A stretch of DNA of 64,000 nt from Nioella nitratireducens (GTDB taxonomy: Bacteria > Pseudomonadota > Alphaproteobacteria > Rhodobacterales > Rhodobacteraceae). Location of the stretch: NCBI RefSeq assembly GCF_001879715.1, contig NZ_MNBW01000008.1, positions 1 through 64,000 on the forward strand, written 5' to 3'. This document shows, in pieces, positions 1 through 8,494 of this stretch. Every line of letters starts with the position of its first letter. Positions within the stretch are counted from its first letter, which is position 1. Position numbers and translations under genes: made by a program. The notes beneath the pieces are model-generated. The model had not been told where the DNA came from. It saw nothing but the letters and a program-made list of their open reading frames with translations, and ran no database searches.

Positions 1-46
1 CGACCTTCGCCTTGAACTCGGGCGCGTGCTGCTTGCGTTTCGACAT
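1..46 (-). CDS. IS3-family transposase OrfA, N-terminal 15 residues only
   Basis: The first 15 codons read [15 protein letters not shown], the typical opening of the small OrfA helix-turn-helix protein of IS3-family elements (basic start, then PEFKAKV). An AAGGAG ribosome site lies 7 bases upstream of the ATG at 44-46. OrfA binds the element's ends and is normally joined to the OrfB integrase by programmed frameshifting. The rest lies beyond the start of the window, so I cannot say whether the gene is intact. Confidence 0.75.
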   Translation of the reverse strand, partial: MSKRKQHAPEFKAKV

Positions 47-126
47 CTCTGATCTCCTTCTCGTCGAAGATCAGCAAACTGCAATTCGTAGCTTATGTCA
101 GTGTCCGAAATTCGGGGGGTAGCTCA
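1..126 (-). mobile_element. End of an IS3-type insertion sequence, cut by the window edge
   Basis: Read on the minus strand, bases 126 to about 90 look like an IS3-type terminal repeat: the sequence starts TGAGCTACCCCCCGAA and goes on into TTCGGACACTGACATAAGC. It leads through a short leader into a transposase start at base 46. The TG...CA-type boundary and the position of the first gene fit IS3-family elements. Only this end is present, so the element's length, its second frame and the target duplication cannot be seen. The outer boundary at 126 is inferred from the TGAG terminus. Confidence 0.7.
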
Positions 127-140
127 GGGTGTTTGAATGA

Positions 141-184
141 TTTCCGACATACCTGTCAGAAATATCCGACAAAGGTGTCGGAAA
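141..184. promoter_or_regulatory. Two contiguous 22-base dyads, candidate operator of ilvD
   Basis: Bases 141-162 read TTTCCGACA, TACC, TGTCAGAAA. Bases 163-184 read TATCCGACA, AAGG, TGTCGGAAA. Each is an inverted repeat with a 4-base centre, the two units abut exactly, and their centres are 22 bases (about two helical turns) apart. This is the layout of a double operator for a dimeric repressor or activator. The ilvD start codon is 93 bases downstream. The regulator is unknown. Confidence 0.6.
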
Positions 185-276
185 CCCTAACGGCAGCACC
201 CGGAAATATCCGCCGCCGCATATGGCCCTCGCCAGCCTCATGCGCTAAGCAATCCCCGCTCGACAGGAGGACCGAC

Positions 277-2109
277 ATGCCCAGATACCGTTCCCGCACG
301 ACCACCCATGGCCGCAACATGGCCGGCGCCCGTGGCCTTTGGCGCGCCACCGGCATGACCGAAGGCGATTGGGACAAGCCCATCATCGCCATCGTCAACA
401 GCTTTACACAGTTCGTGCCGGGCCATGTGCATCTGAAAGACCTCGGCCAGATGGTCGCGCGAGAGGTTGAGGCGGCGGGCGGTGTTGCCAAGGAATTCAA
501 TACGATAGCCGTTGATGACGGCATTGCCATGGGCCATGATGGAATGCTCTATTCCCTGCCCTCGCGCGAGGTGATTGCCGACAGCGTCGAATACATGGTC
601 AACGCCCATTGCGCCGACGCGATGGTCTGCATTTCGAACTGCGACAAGATCACACCGGGCATGCTGATGGCCGCGATGCGGTTGAATATCCCGGTGATTT
701 TCGTCTCTGGCGGGCCGATGGAAGCGGGCAAGATCGACATTGCTGATCTGGAAATGACCAAGGTCGACCTCGTCGATGCCATGGTCGCCGCCGCGAATGA
801 CAGCTTCACCGACGCTCAGGTGCAGCATATCGAGGAAAACGCCTGCCCGACCTGCGGGTCGTGTTCGGGCATGTTCACGGCTAACTCTATGAATTGCCTG
901 GCAGAAGCACTCGGGTTGGCGCTTCCGGGCAACGGCTCCACGCTCGCCACCCATGCCGACCGCAAGGGGTTGTTCCTGGAGGCAGGACGCAAGATCGTCG
1001 AGATCGCAAAGCGCCATTACGAGGACGAGGAAAAAGGCCTGCTGCCGCGCGAGATTGCCACATACGAGGCGTTCGAGAACGCCATGAGCCTCGACATCGC
1101 CATGGGCGGGTCCACCAACACCGTGCTGCACCTGCTGGCTATTGCCCATGAAGGCGAGGTCGATTTCACCATGACCGACATGGATCGCCTCAGCCGCAAG
1201 GTGCCCTGCCTGTGCAAGGTCGCGCCCAACACCGCCAATGTCCATATGGAGGATATCCACCGCGCCGGCGGCATCTTCTCAATTCTCGGCGAACTCAGCC
1301 GTGCGGGCCTGTTGCACAACGACGTCAGCACCGTGCATTCCCAAACCATGGGCGAAGCCATCGCCAAGTGGGACATCGCCGTAGCCAACAACCCCGAGGC
1401 CGAGCAACTGTTCAAGGCCGCGCCCGGTGGTGTGCGCACCACGCAGGCCTTCAGCCAGTCGAACCGCTACAAGGAACTGGACACCGACCGCACCAACGGT
1501 GTGATCCGCGACAAGGAAAACGCCTTCAGCCAAGACGGTGGCCTTGCGGTGTTGTTCGGCAATATCGCCGAAGATGGCTGCATCGTGAAAACCGCCGGGG
1601 TCGATTCCAGCATCCTGCAATTCACCGGCACCGCCCATGTCTGCGAAAGCCAGGACGAGGCGGTCAGCAACATCCTGACCGGCAAGGTCAAGGAAGGCGA
1701 CGTGGTCGTCATCCGCTACGAGGGGCCGCGCGGCGGGCCGGGGATGCAGGAAATGCTCTACCCGACCTCCTACCTCAAGTCGAAGGGGCTGGGCAAAGCC
1801 TGCGCGTTGTTGACCGATGGGCGCTTTTCTGGCGGCACCTCGGGTCTTTCAATCGGCCATGTCTCGCCCGAGGCGGCAGAGGGTGGCGCGATCGGTCTTG
1901 TCCAGGACGGCGACACGATCGAAATCGACATCCCGAACCGCACCATCAACCTCGCCGTGTCGGATGCGGAACTGGCCGAGCGCCGCGCCGCACAGGACGC
2001 CGCCGGATGGCAACCCGCCAAGCCGCGCAGGCGCCAGGTGTCGACCGCGCTCAAGGCCTATGCCGCCCTGACCACCAGCGCCGCCAAGGGCGCCGTTCGC
2101 CAAGTCTGA
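277..2109 (+). CDS. ilvD: Dihydroxy-acid dehydratase, E. coli IlvD type
   Basis: Dehydrates 2,3-dihydroxy-isovalerate and 2,3-dihydroxy-3-methylvalerate to the 2-keto acids that precede valine and isoleucine (cytoplasm). The 610 residues match the 616-residue E. coli enzyme along the whole length. Landmarks are [13 protein letters not shown] near residue 41, NCDKITPGM at 121-129 with Cys122, and [12 protein letters not shown] at 189-200. The lack of a Cys in the NSFTQF segment and the overall match suggest the oxygen-sensitive [4Fe-4S] class. The ATG at 277 has an AGGAGG site 6 bases upstream; an in-frame TTG at 133 would add 48 residues unlike the family and would run through the dyad repeats, so I reject it. 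A class IV aminotransferase follows after 15 bases, probably co-transcribed. A second, different ilvD lies at 29547-31280. Confidence 0.96.
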   Translation: MPRYRSRTTTHGRNMAGARGLWRATGMTEGDWDKPIIAIVNSFTQFVPGHVHLKDLGQMVAREVEAAGGVAKEFNTIAVDDGIAMGHDGMLYSLPSREVIADSVEYMVNAHCADAMVCISNCDKITPGMLMAAMRLNIPVIFVSGGPMEAGKIDIADLEMTKVDLVDAMVAAANDSFTDAQVQHIEENACPTCGSCSGMFTANSMNCLAEALGLALPGNGSTLATHADRKGLFLEAGRKIVEIAKRHYEDEEKGLLPREIATYEAFENAMSLDIAMGGSTNTVLHLLAIAHEGEVDFTMTDMDRLSRKVPCLCKVAPNTANVHMEDIHRAGGIFSILGELSRAGLLHNDVSTVHSQTMGEAIAKWDIAVANNPEAEQLFKAAPGGVRTTQAFSQSNRYKELDTDRTNGVIRDKENAFSQDGGLAVLFGNIAEDGCIVKTAGVDSSILQFTGTAHVCESQDEAVSNILTGKVKEGDVVVIRYEGPRGGPGMQEMLYPTSYLKSKGLGKACALLTDGRFSGGTSGLSIGHVSPEAAEGGAIGLVQDGDTIEIDIPNRTINLAVSDAELAERRAAQDAAGWQPAKPRRRQVSTALKAYAALTTSAAKGAVRQV

Positions 2110-2124
2110 AAAGGAACCACGCCC

Positions 2125-2988
2125 ATGACTCGTACCGTCTATGTGAACGGAGAATATCTGCCCGAGACCGAGGCCAAGGTGTCGATCTTCGACCGTGGCT
2201 TCCTGATGGCCGATGGCGTCTACGAAGTGACAAGCGTGCTTGGCGGCAAGCTTATCGACTTCGACGGACACGCCGCGCGTCTGGCCCGGTCGTTGGCCGA
2301 GCTGGACATGAAGCAATCGGTCACCCACGAAGAGTTGTTGGAAATTCACCGCGAACTGGTGACGCGGAACGAGATCACCGACGGGTTGATCTATCTGCAA
2401 ATCACCCGTGGCGCGCCGGGCGACCGTGATTTCGCCTTCCCGCCCGAGGACACCGAGCCGACCATCGTGCTGTTCACCCAGAACAAGCCGGGTCTGGCCG
2501 ATGCGCCGCAGGCCAAGACCGGGATCAAGGTCATCTCGATCGAGGATCTGCGCTGGCATCGCCGCGATATCAAGACGGTGCAACTGCTCTACCCCTCGAT
2601 GGGCAAGATGATGGCCAAGAAGGCGGGCTGCGACGATGCGTGGATGGTCGAAGAAGGCTTCGTGACCGAAGGCACCTCGAACAACGCCTATATCGTCACC
2701 AAGGACGGCACCATCGTCACCCGGCACCTTTCCAACGACATCCTTCACGGCATCACCCGTGCCGCCGTGCTGCGCTTTGCCAAAGAAGCGCAGGTGAAGG
2801 TGGAAGAACGCCCCTTCACCATCGAAGAGGCGCAGAACGCGGCAGAGGCGTTCATCACCTCGGCCTCGGCCTTCGTGATGCCGGTTGTCGAGATCGACGG
2901 CCAACCCGTGGGCGACGGCAAGGTCGGCCCCCTCGCCCCGCGCATCCGCGAGATCTATCTTGAGGAAATGCGCAAGGCCGCAATCTGA
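2125..2988 (+). CDS. Class IV aminotransferase, D-amino-acid transaminase-like
   Basis: A 287-residue PLP enzyme of fold type IV. It has the D-amino-acid transaminase landmarks: DRGFLMADGVYE at 23-34, the expected catalytic lysine in DIKTVQLL (Lys150), and TEGTSNN (Glu182) that holds the cofactor nitrogen. Length and motif spacing follow the Bacillus D-alanine transaminase. The likely reaction is transamination between D-alanine or another D-amino acid and 2-oxoglutarate, giving D-glutamate for cell wall use. Its position 15 bases behind ilvD also allows a role with branched-chain keto acids, because this family and IlvE are close relatives. Substrate is inferred, not shown. A strong terminator follows. 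Confidence 0.85.
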   Translation: MTRTVYVNGEYLPETEAKVSIFDRGFLMADGVYEVTSVLGGKLIDFDGHAARLARSLAELDMKQSVTHEELLEIHRELVTRNEITDGLIYLQITRGAPGDRDFAFPPEDTEPTIVLFTQNKPGLADAPQAKTGIKVISIEDLRWHRRDIKTVQLLYPSMGKMMAKKAGCDDAWMVEEGFVTEGTSNNAYIVTKDGTIVTRHLSNDILHGITRAAVLRFAKEAQVKVEERPFTIEEAQNAAEAFITSASAFVMPVVEIDGQPVGDGKVGPLAPRIREIYLEEMRKAAI

Positions 2989-3012
2989 ACCACGGCACAT
3001 GGATCAAGACGG

Positions 3013-3038
3013 GGCGGCCTTGCGGGGTCGCCTTTTTT
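3013..3038 (+). terminator. Rho-independent terminator after the ilvD-aminotransferase unit
   Basis: GGCGGCC (3013-3019) pairs with GGTCGCC (3026-3032) with one G-T pair and a 6-base loop, followed directly by six T. Confidence 0.85.
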
Positions 3039-3170
3039 CATGAGCGCGTGCGGCTTTGCCCGAATGACACAAAACCGCGCCCCGGGGGCCTGTTTCAGCA
3101 GACTCCCTTTTACTTTCCCCTTGGCTGCGATATGTGCCGCGCTGTTCCCAGCAAAGAGGACAAGATCATT

Positions 3171-4193
3171 ATGGGTTACAAAGTTGCCGTTGTCGGCGCC
3201 ACGGGTAACGTGGGCCGCGAAATGCTGAACATCCTGGCCGAGCGCCAGTTCCCGGTGGACGAGCTTGCCGCGCTGGCATCCCGTCGTTCCCTTGGGACCG
3301 AGTGCAGCTTCGGTGACAAAACCGTCAAGACCCAGGACCTTGCCACATTCGACTTCACCGGGTGGGATATCGCGCTGTTCGCCATCGGCTCGGACGCGAC
3401 CAAGGAATATGCGCCCAAGGCCGCAAAGGCGGGCTGCATCGTGATCGACAATTCGTCGCTCTACCGCTACGACCCGGACGTTCCGCTGGTGGTGCCGGAG
3501 TGTAACCCCGAGGCGGTTGACGGCTATTCCAAGAAGAACATCATCGCGAACCCCAACTGCTCGACCGCGCAGATGGTGGTGGCGCTGAAACCGCTGCATG
3601 ACCGCGCCAAGATCAAGCGCGTGGTAGTTTCGACCTACCAGTCGGTATCCGGTTCCGGCAAAGAGGCCATCGACGAGCTGTGGGACCAGACCAAGGGCAT
3701 GTATGTGCCGGGTCAGGAAGTGGCACCGTCCGTCTACCCCAAGCAGATCGCTTTCAACGTGATCCCGCATATCGACGTGTTCCTTGAAGACGGCTCGACC
3801 AAGGAAGAATGGAAGATGGTCGCCGAGACCAAGAAGATCATCGACCCGTCGATCAAGGTCACGGCCACCTGCGTGCGCGTGCCGGTCTTCGTCGGCCACT
3901 CGGAATCGATCAATATCGAGTTCGAAGAGCATCTCGACGAGGAAGAGGCGCGCGACATCCTGCGGTCGGCGCCGGGGATTCTGGTGGTCGATAAACGCGA
4001 GGATGGCGGCTACGTCACGCCGGTGGAATGCGTGGGCGACTTCGCCACCTTCATCAGCCGTATCCGTCAGGATTCGACCATCGACAACGGCATCAACCTG
4101 TGGTGCGTGTCCGACAACCTGCGCAAGGGCGCGGCGCTGAACGCGGTTCAGATCGCCGAAACGCTTGGAAAGCGGGTGTTGAAGAAGGGCTAA
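3171..4193 (+). CDS. asd: Aspartate-semialdehyde dehydrogenase
   Basis: Reduces aspartyl phosphate to aspartate semialdehyde, the branch point to lysine/diaminopimelate, threonine and methionine. 340 residues. The NADP-binding loop GATGNVG is at residues 9-15 and the catalytic cysteine is Cys130 in NPNCSTAQ. The conserved GSGKEA and the GHSE segment with the acid-base histidine are also present. I start at the ATG at 3171, with AAAGAGGA 10 bases upstream. An earlier in-frame start at 3048 would add 41 unrelated residues. The stop TAA overlaps the TAG of the convergent gene on the other strand by two bases. The gene seems to be a single transcription unit. Confidence 0.96.
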   Translation: MGYKVAVVGATGNVGREMLNILAERQFPVDELAALASRRSLGTECSFGDKTVKTQDLATFDFTGWDIALFAIGSDATKEYAPKAAKAGCIVIDNSSLYRYDPDVPLVVPECNPEAVDGYSKKNIIANPNCSTAQMVVALKPLHDRAKIKRVVVSTYQSVSGSGKEAIDELWDQTKGMYVPGQEVAPSVYPKQIAFNVIPHIDVFLEDGSTKEEWKMVAETKKIIDPSIKVTATCVRVPVFVGHSESINIEFEEHLDEEEARDILRSAPGILVVDKREDGGYVTPVECVGDFATFISRIRQDSTIDNGINLWCVSDNLRKGAALNAVQIAETLGKRVLKKG

Positions 4194-4663
4194 TCTTCTT
4201 CGATCACCTCGAAATCTTCCTCCATGTCCTCGGGCGCCAGTCGTTCGAGGACATGTTGCATTTTGCGGGGATGACCCGGCATCGGCGCACGGAAACGTTT
4301 GACCAGCCGCGTATAGGCAAAGCCGAGATCAGAGCTCTTGCACAACCGCTCGTCCCCCGAAAGGCGATGCACGGTCAAGCCACCGCCCGAAGGGCGCAGC
4401 TCGTAGCCGAGATCAGACAGGCGGCGATGCAGATCTTGCCAACTGCGGGCTTCGGCCATGGCCCCCGCCAAAAGGCGCTGAAGCCGTGCCACAAGCCGCC
4501 CATCGGCGCAATTGCGCGCCTTGGTATTTGCCTGGCGCTTCAACTCGGACGCGATGAGACCCCGCACGATGAACCCAACGGTTACATCCTGACGGCGCGC
4601 CAGCGCGTCCAGAGCCTGCAAATCCCGCGGCGCAAGGCGAATGGTAAGTGATTCTCCGAACAT
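4190..4663 (-). CDS. Conserved protein, ribbon-helix-helix-like N-terminus
   Basis: 157 residues of unknown function. The first 45 residues (SLTIRLAPRDLQALDALARR, then a helix with FIVRGLIASELKR) look like a ribbon-helix-helix DNA-binding fold. A central segment, WQDLHRRLSDLGYELRPSGGGL at about 74-95, resembles a part found near relaxase/mobilisation proteins in which a small domain reads a sugar-phosphate or nucleic-acid substrate. The acidic tail (EDMEEDFEVIEED) is striking. There are no mobilisation genes nearby. The start codon sits 35 bases after the stop of carbonic anhydrase on the same strand, so the two are probably co-transcribed. DNA binding is inferred from the N-terminus only. 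Confidence 0.7.
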   Translation of the reverse strand: MFGESLTIRLAPRDLQALDALARRQDVTVGFIVRGLIASELKRQANTKARNCADGRLVARLQRLLAGAMAEARSWQDLHRRLSDLGYELRPSGGGLTVHRLSGDERLCKSSDLGFAYTRLVKRFRAPMPGHPRKMQHVLERLAPEDMEEDFEVIEED

Positions 4664-4698
4664 GGTTCGCAGTGTGGCAAACCACGGTTGACGACCGG

Positions 4699-5349
4699 TT
4701 AAACCTGCACAAAGGCCCGGTGCGCCGGGTCATACATCTCTAACCCGCCCGAGCGGATCTCGGTCCACAGCCCATGTAGGCTAAGCTGCCCTTCATGGAC
4801 CGCCTCGGACACGAAGGGGAAGGTCATCAGGTTTTCAAGCGACACCAGAACACTTTGCTTTTCCAAGACTTTCTGGCGCTCGTCCTTGTCCGTGATATGC
4901 GCGGTCGCTTCGCAGGCCGGGCGCAGCATTTCCATCCAGCGGCCGACGAAGCTGGTCGATTTCTCCAGCTCCGGCGCCTCGCCCGAGCACATCTGGATGC
5001 ACCCGTTCACACCGCCGCAGCTCGAATGCCCCAGCACCACGATATGCGCCACCTTCAGCGAAGAAACCGCGAATTCGACCGCCGCCGAGGTGCCGTGATG
5101 GTCGCCATCGGGCGCATAGGGCGGCACGAGGTTGGCGATATTGCGGTGAATGAAGAACTCGCCGGTTTCCGCCCCGAATATCGAGGTCACGTGCACGCGG
5201 CTGTCACAGCAGGAAATCACCATCGCCCGAGGATGCTGGCCCTCGTCGGCCAGACGCCGGAACCAAGCCTGGTTCTCGGCATAGTCGGTGGATTTCCATG
5301 CATGGTAGCGACGAACAAGGTAGGCTGGCAGGGGGGTTGCAGTCGTCAT
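4699..5349 (-). CDS. can: Beta-class carbonic anhydrase
   Basis: Interconverts carbon dioxide and bicarbonate, supplying bicarbonate to carboxylases such as acetyl-CoA carboxylase. 216 residues, the usual bacterial length. The zinc ligands and catalytic pair are visible: Cys47 in SCCDSR, with Asp49-Arg51 as the dyad, and His108 and Cys111 in GHSSCGGV. The conserved FFIHRNIANLVPP segment is also present. It is followed by the ribbon-helix-helix-like gene on the same strand and is divergent from the small gene at 5493. Confidence 0.94.
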   Translation of the reverse strand: MTTATPLPAYLVRRYHAWKSTDYAENQAWFRRLADEGQHPRAMVISCCDSRVHVTSIFGAETGEFFIHRNIANLVPPYAPDGDHHGTSAAVEFAVSSLKVAHIVVLGHSSCGGVNGCIQMCSGEAPELEKSTSFVGRWMEMLRPACEATAHITDKDERQKVLEKQSVLVSLENLMTFPFVSEAVHEGQLSLHGLWTEIRSGGLEMYDPAHRAFVQV

Positions 5350-5492
5350 CCAAGGTCCTCATCTGTCCCGATCCCCCTGATAGGCAGGATTTCTCGAAAG
5401 TTCGAGGTTTTTTTCCAAACGCGCCGCAACGGTTTCTTCAGCATGGTCGGGCAAGGTCGCCTCATTCCGTGGGGGCGGAAGGGAAGTGAGTG

Positions 5493-5876
5493 ATGGAGCA
5501 ACATGTAACCGCTTTGCGGCCAGAAGAACCTGCGCGGTTCAACCCCGACCGGTTGGAACGCCTGTGCGATGAAATAGGAGAGGTGCGCGCCGAGCACGAG
5601 GTGGCGCGCGCGCTGGAAACAATCAGCCGTCATATCCGGACCCTCGGCAGTATCACTCCGCTGGACGACGCCGGCGCCTGTTGCGCGCCATTGCGGGCCC
5701 TGACCGCCACCTCGGACCGAATCGGCATGGCCACGTTGGCGCGGGTCGCACGCGATGTGCTGGCCTGTATCGAACGGCGCGATCCGGTTGCGCTCTCGGC
5801 CACCTACGCAAGGCTCTTGCGGGTTGGAGAACGGTCGCTGCACGCGATTTGGGATCTGGAGGACGTGTCTGGCTGA
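5493..5876 (+). CDS. Small helical protein of unknown function
   Basis: 127 residues, mostly predicted helix, with two cysteines (CC, near residue 64) and no membrane segment or signal peptide. The pattern of evenly spaced helices (DRLERLCDEIGEVRAEHEVARALETISRHI, then a second pair of helices) is reminiscent of a four-helix bundle such as an Hpt domain, but I do not see the HxxKG phosphoacceptor motif, so a phosphotransfer role is not supported. The ATG at 5493 has a GGAAG site 8 bases upstream; an overlapping GTG at 5490 is also possible. The aminopeptidase gene starts 61 bases later on the same strand. Confidence 0.65.
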   Translation: MEQHVTALRPEEPARFNPDRLERLCDEIGEVRAEHEVARALETISRHIRTLGSITPLDDAGACCAPLRALTATSDRIGMATLARVARDVLACIERRDPVALSATYARLLRVGERSLHAIWDLEDVSG

Positions 5877-5937
5877 ACCTCCTTGCAGCCGCCACTGGCC
5901 ACGTTAGGCTGACCCCATACCGAGGTGATGGAGTCCC

Positions 5938-7323
5938 ATGTCCAGACAATTTGCCCCTACCGACCCCGCCGCGATCCCCGTGACCTGCATCGACAGCGAC
6001 GCGATGGAGGCCGCGCTGGCCAACCTGCCACCGGATCAGGCGGGGTGGGCCGAAACCAGCGGTTTTTCCGGCGCCTTGGGCGAGGTCTGCCCCCTGCCCA
6101 ATGGCGCAGGCGGCATGTCGCGGGTGTTGCTGGGCCGGGGCGATGTGCCCGCGCGGGCCCGACAGCGCTTTGCCCTTGGCGCGGCGATTGCAGCCCTGCC
6201 GGACGGCACTTATCGGCTCGATACCGCCTTGCCAGAAGACGAGATGCGGGAAGCCGCGCTCGGCTATCTCCTGGCTGGTTATCGGTTTGGACGCTACAAG
6301 GAAGCCTCTACCCCCAAGGCGCGTCTGGTCGCCCCCGAGGGGCTGGACGCCACCCTGCTGGAAACCATCGCTGCGGGCGAGGTGCTGACTCGCGACCTGA
6401 TCAACACGCCCGCCAATGACATGGGGCCGGACGCGTTGGAACTGGCTGTGCGCGATCTGGCCAACGCGTTCGGCGCCGCCGTGGACGTGACCTTGGGCGA
6501 CACGCTGATCGAGGCGAATTTTCCCCTGATCCACGCCGTGGGGCGCGCTTCGGACACTGCGCCGCGCCTGATCGAGATGACATGGGGCACCACCGGCCCG
6601 ACCCTGACGCTGGTCGGCAAGGGGGTGTGCTTCGACACCGGCGGGTTGAACCTCAAGCCCGGCGCCTCGATGGGGTTGATGAAAAAGGATATGGGCGGGT
6701 CGGCCACGGTCCTTGGTCTTGCGCGGATGATCATGGGCGCGGGTCTGCCCGTGCGGCTGCGCGTGCTGATCCCGGCGGTGGAAAATGCTGTCTCGGGCAA
6801 CGCCTTTCGCCCCGGCGACATCCTGACCGCGCGCAACGGGCTCACGGTCGAGATCAACAATACCGACGCCGAGGGGAGGCTGGTTCTGGCCGACGCTCTG
6901 GCGTTTGCCACCGAAACCCCATCCGACCTGCTGATTTGCATGGCGACCCTGACCGGGGCCGCGCGCGTGGCCGTCGGGCCGGACCTTGCGCCGTTCTACA
7001 CCGATGACGAGCAGGTCGCCGCTGCCCTGTCCGCCAGCGGCGCGGCGCAGGCCGACCCGGTCTGGCGGATGCCCTTTCACGCCCCCTACGAGACGATGAT
7101 TCAACCGACGATCGCCGATCTCGACAATGCGCCCAAGGGCGGGTTTGCCGGGTCGATCACCGCCGCGCTGTTCCTGCGCCGCTTTGCACGGGCCGCACCG
7201 CGGTTTGCACATTTCGACATTTACGGATGGCAGCCCGTTGATGCCCCCGCCCGCCCCAAGGGTGGTGTCGGGCAGGGCGCACGCGCCATCTTCGCCACTT
7301 TGCCGGAGGTGCTGAACCTATGA
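5938..7323 (+). CDS. M17 leucyl aminopeptidase family metallopeptidase
   Basis: 461 residues. The C-terminal catalytic domain carries the M17 signatures: GKGVCFDTGGLNLK at 227-240 (Lys228 and the Asp metal ligand) and the hallmark NTDAEGRL at 309-316 with two carboxylate ligands. The KKDMGGSA segment at 249-256 supplies the second lysine and aspartate. The N-terminal 150 residues are divergent from classic PepA, as in the alphaproteobacterial subgroup. It should remove N-terminal residues from short peptides using two metal ions in the cytoplasm. Its stop codon overlaps the ATG of an NlpC/P60 peptidase (ATGA), so the two are translationally coupled and probably act on the same peptides, plausibly murein-derived ones. 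Confidence 0.93.
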   Translation: MSRQFAPTDPAAIPVTCIDSDAMEAALANLPPDQAGWAETSGFSGALGEVCPLPNGAGGMSRVLLGRGDVPARARQRFALGAAIAALPDGTYRLDTALPEDEMREAALGYLLAGYRFGRYKEASTPKARLVAPEGLDATLLETIAAGEVLTRDLINTPANDMGPDALELAVRDLANAFGAAVDVTLGDTLIEANFPLIHAVGRASDTAPRLIEMTWGTTGPTLTLVGKGVCFDTGGLNLKPGASMGLMKKDMGGSATVLGLARMIMGAGLPVRLRVLIPAVENAVSGNAFRPGDILTARNGLTVEINNTDAEGRLVLADALAFATETPSDLLICMATLTGAARVAVGPDLAPFYTDDEQVAAALSASGAAQADPVWRMPFHAPYETMIQPTIADLDNAPKGGFAGSITAALFLRRFARAAPRFAHFDIYGWQPVDAPARPKGGVGQGARAIFATLPEVLNL

Positions 7324-8147
7324 GCCACGACCCCCGCACGACCCTGTCCAACGGAAACGTCGCCCATTTGTCCCTGCGCGGCAAAGTGTCGGCTGACCGC
7401 TATGTCGAAGGCCGCCGCCTGATGGTCACACAACCGATGGCCAACATCACCGATGAACCGCGCGGGCGCCGCGTCAGCCAGTTGTTGTTCGGCGAGGTGT
7501 TCCACGTCCTCGACACCTATGACGGTTTTTCCTTTGGCCAGGCGGAACGAGACGGGCAGGTTGGCTATGTGTTGTCGGGGGCACTGGTGTCGCCGGAATT
7601 GCCGACGCATTGGGTTGCGGCCCCCGCCACGCATCTTTACCCCAAGCCCGACCTCAAGGCCCCGCCCGAGGTGGCAATCTTTTTTGGCTCACCCGTGCGG
7701 GTGGTGGGCGAAAGCGGCAATTACCGACGTATCCATACCGGCCACTTTATCCCCAAACCCCATCTGCAACCGATCAAGGCCCGCTTCGGCGACCCCGTGG
7801 GCGTGGCGGATTTGTTCCTGGGCTCGCCTTACTTGTGGGGCGGCAGCAGCCGATGGGGCCTTGATTGTTCTGGCCTGATCCAGATGGCGCTGCTGGCCTG
7901 CGGCATTCCCTGCCCGCGCGACTCGGATCAACAGATGACGCTTGGACAAGAACTGCCGCAGGGCGACTCGCTCCGGCGCGGGGACATCGTGTTCTGGAAA
8001 GGGCATGTCGGTTTCATGGCCAATGACCGGATGCTGCTGCACGCCAATGCCACGCATATGGCCGTGGCCTATGAACCACTGAAAGATGCGGCCGCCCGGA
8101 TCGAAGAGGCTGGCGAAGGCCCGATCATGGCGCGCCGTCGGCTGTAG
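7320..8147 (+). CDS. NlpC/P60 (C40) peptidase with bacterial SH3 domains
   Basis: 275 residues. Two SH3-like segments (about 30-95 and 100-150) precede a C40 domain. The catalytic cysteine is Cys183 in DCSGL, with His229 in GHVGF and His241 as the remaining residues. Family members cut the gamma-D-glutamyl-meso-diaminopimelate bond of murein peptides. There is no recognisable signal peptide at the N-terminus, so it may work in the cytoplasm on recycled peptides, together with the aminopeptidase whose stop codon overlaps its start. Domain assignment is firm; localisation and substrate are inferred. Confidence 0.92.
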   Translation: MSHDPRTTLSNGNVAHLSLRGKVSADRYVEGRRLMVTQPMANITDEPRGRRVSQLLFGEVFHVLDTYDGFSFGQAERDGQVGYVLSGALVSPELPTHWVAAPATHLYPKPDLKAPPEVAIFFGSPVRVVGESGNYRRIHTGHFIPKPHLQPIKARFGDPVGVADLFLGSPYLWGGSSRWGLDCSGLIQMALLACGIPCPRDSDQQMTLGQELPQGDSLRRGDIVFWKGHVGFMANDRMLLHANATHMAVAYEPLKDAAARIEEAGEGPIMARRRL

Positions 8148-8152
8148 GGGCG

Positions 8153-8494
8153 CTACTCGACGGCGCGGATCAGCTTGCGTTCCAGAACCCGCAGCACGGT
8201 TTTCAGGTCGTGGCCGCGTTTCAGGATTTGGCCATCCATGCCGATGACCGAATATTGCCCTTGCCGGTCGCGCAGCTTGGGGCGTTTCTCGATGCGGTAA
8301 ATCGGATGTTCGGCGGTGCGCCGGAAGATCGAAAAGACCGCCACCTCGCGCAGGCACGATATCCCGTAATCGCGCCATTCCCCCGCCGCCACCATGCGGC
8401 CATACAGCCCGAGGATCACCCCCAACTCGGTGCGGTGGAAGGCAACTTGGTCCTGCTGCGGGACGGGGCCGGTCGGCTGAAACTGCATCACCAT
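8153..8494 (-). CDS. DUF2794 family protein
   Basis: A short protein conserved in alphaproteobacteria, of unknown function. The core reads FHRTELGVILGLYGRMVAAGEWRDYG, then FSIFRRTAEHPIYRIEKRP and a C-terminal ILKRGHDLKTVLRVLERKL, which is the DUF2794 pattern. I place the start at 8494, giving 113 residues. The frame stays open to an ATG at 8539 (128 residues), and an ATG at 8488 is equally possible. No ribosome site decides between them. It is convergent with the NlpC/P60 gene, 5 bases apart. Confidence 0.82.
   Translation of the reverse strand: MVMQFQPTGPVPQQDQVAFHRTELGVILGLYGRMVAAGEWRDYGISCLREVAVFSIFRRTAEHPIYRIEKRPKLRDRQGQYSVIGMDGQILKRGHDLKTVLRVLERKLIRAVE

Noticed and set aside
238-1260. 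A 340-codon open frame on the minus strand opposite ilvD
   Set aside because: Fully antisense to a clear ilvD, rich in His, Gly and Arg, with no family resemblance.
5393-5414. CTCGAA-AG-TTCGAG hairpin followed by seven T
   Set aside because: The stem is short, the loop of two bases is strained, and no plus-strand transcript is known to end there. It may be chance in the can upstream region.
5653-7212. A 519-codon open frame on the minus strand opposite the aminopeptidase
   Set aside because: Shadow of a well-supported M17 gene; biased composition and no start signal.
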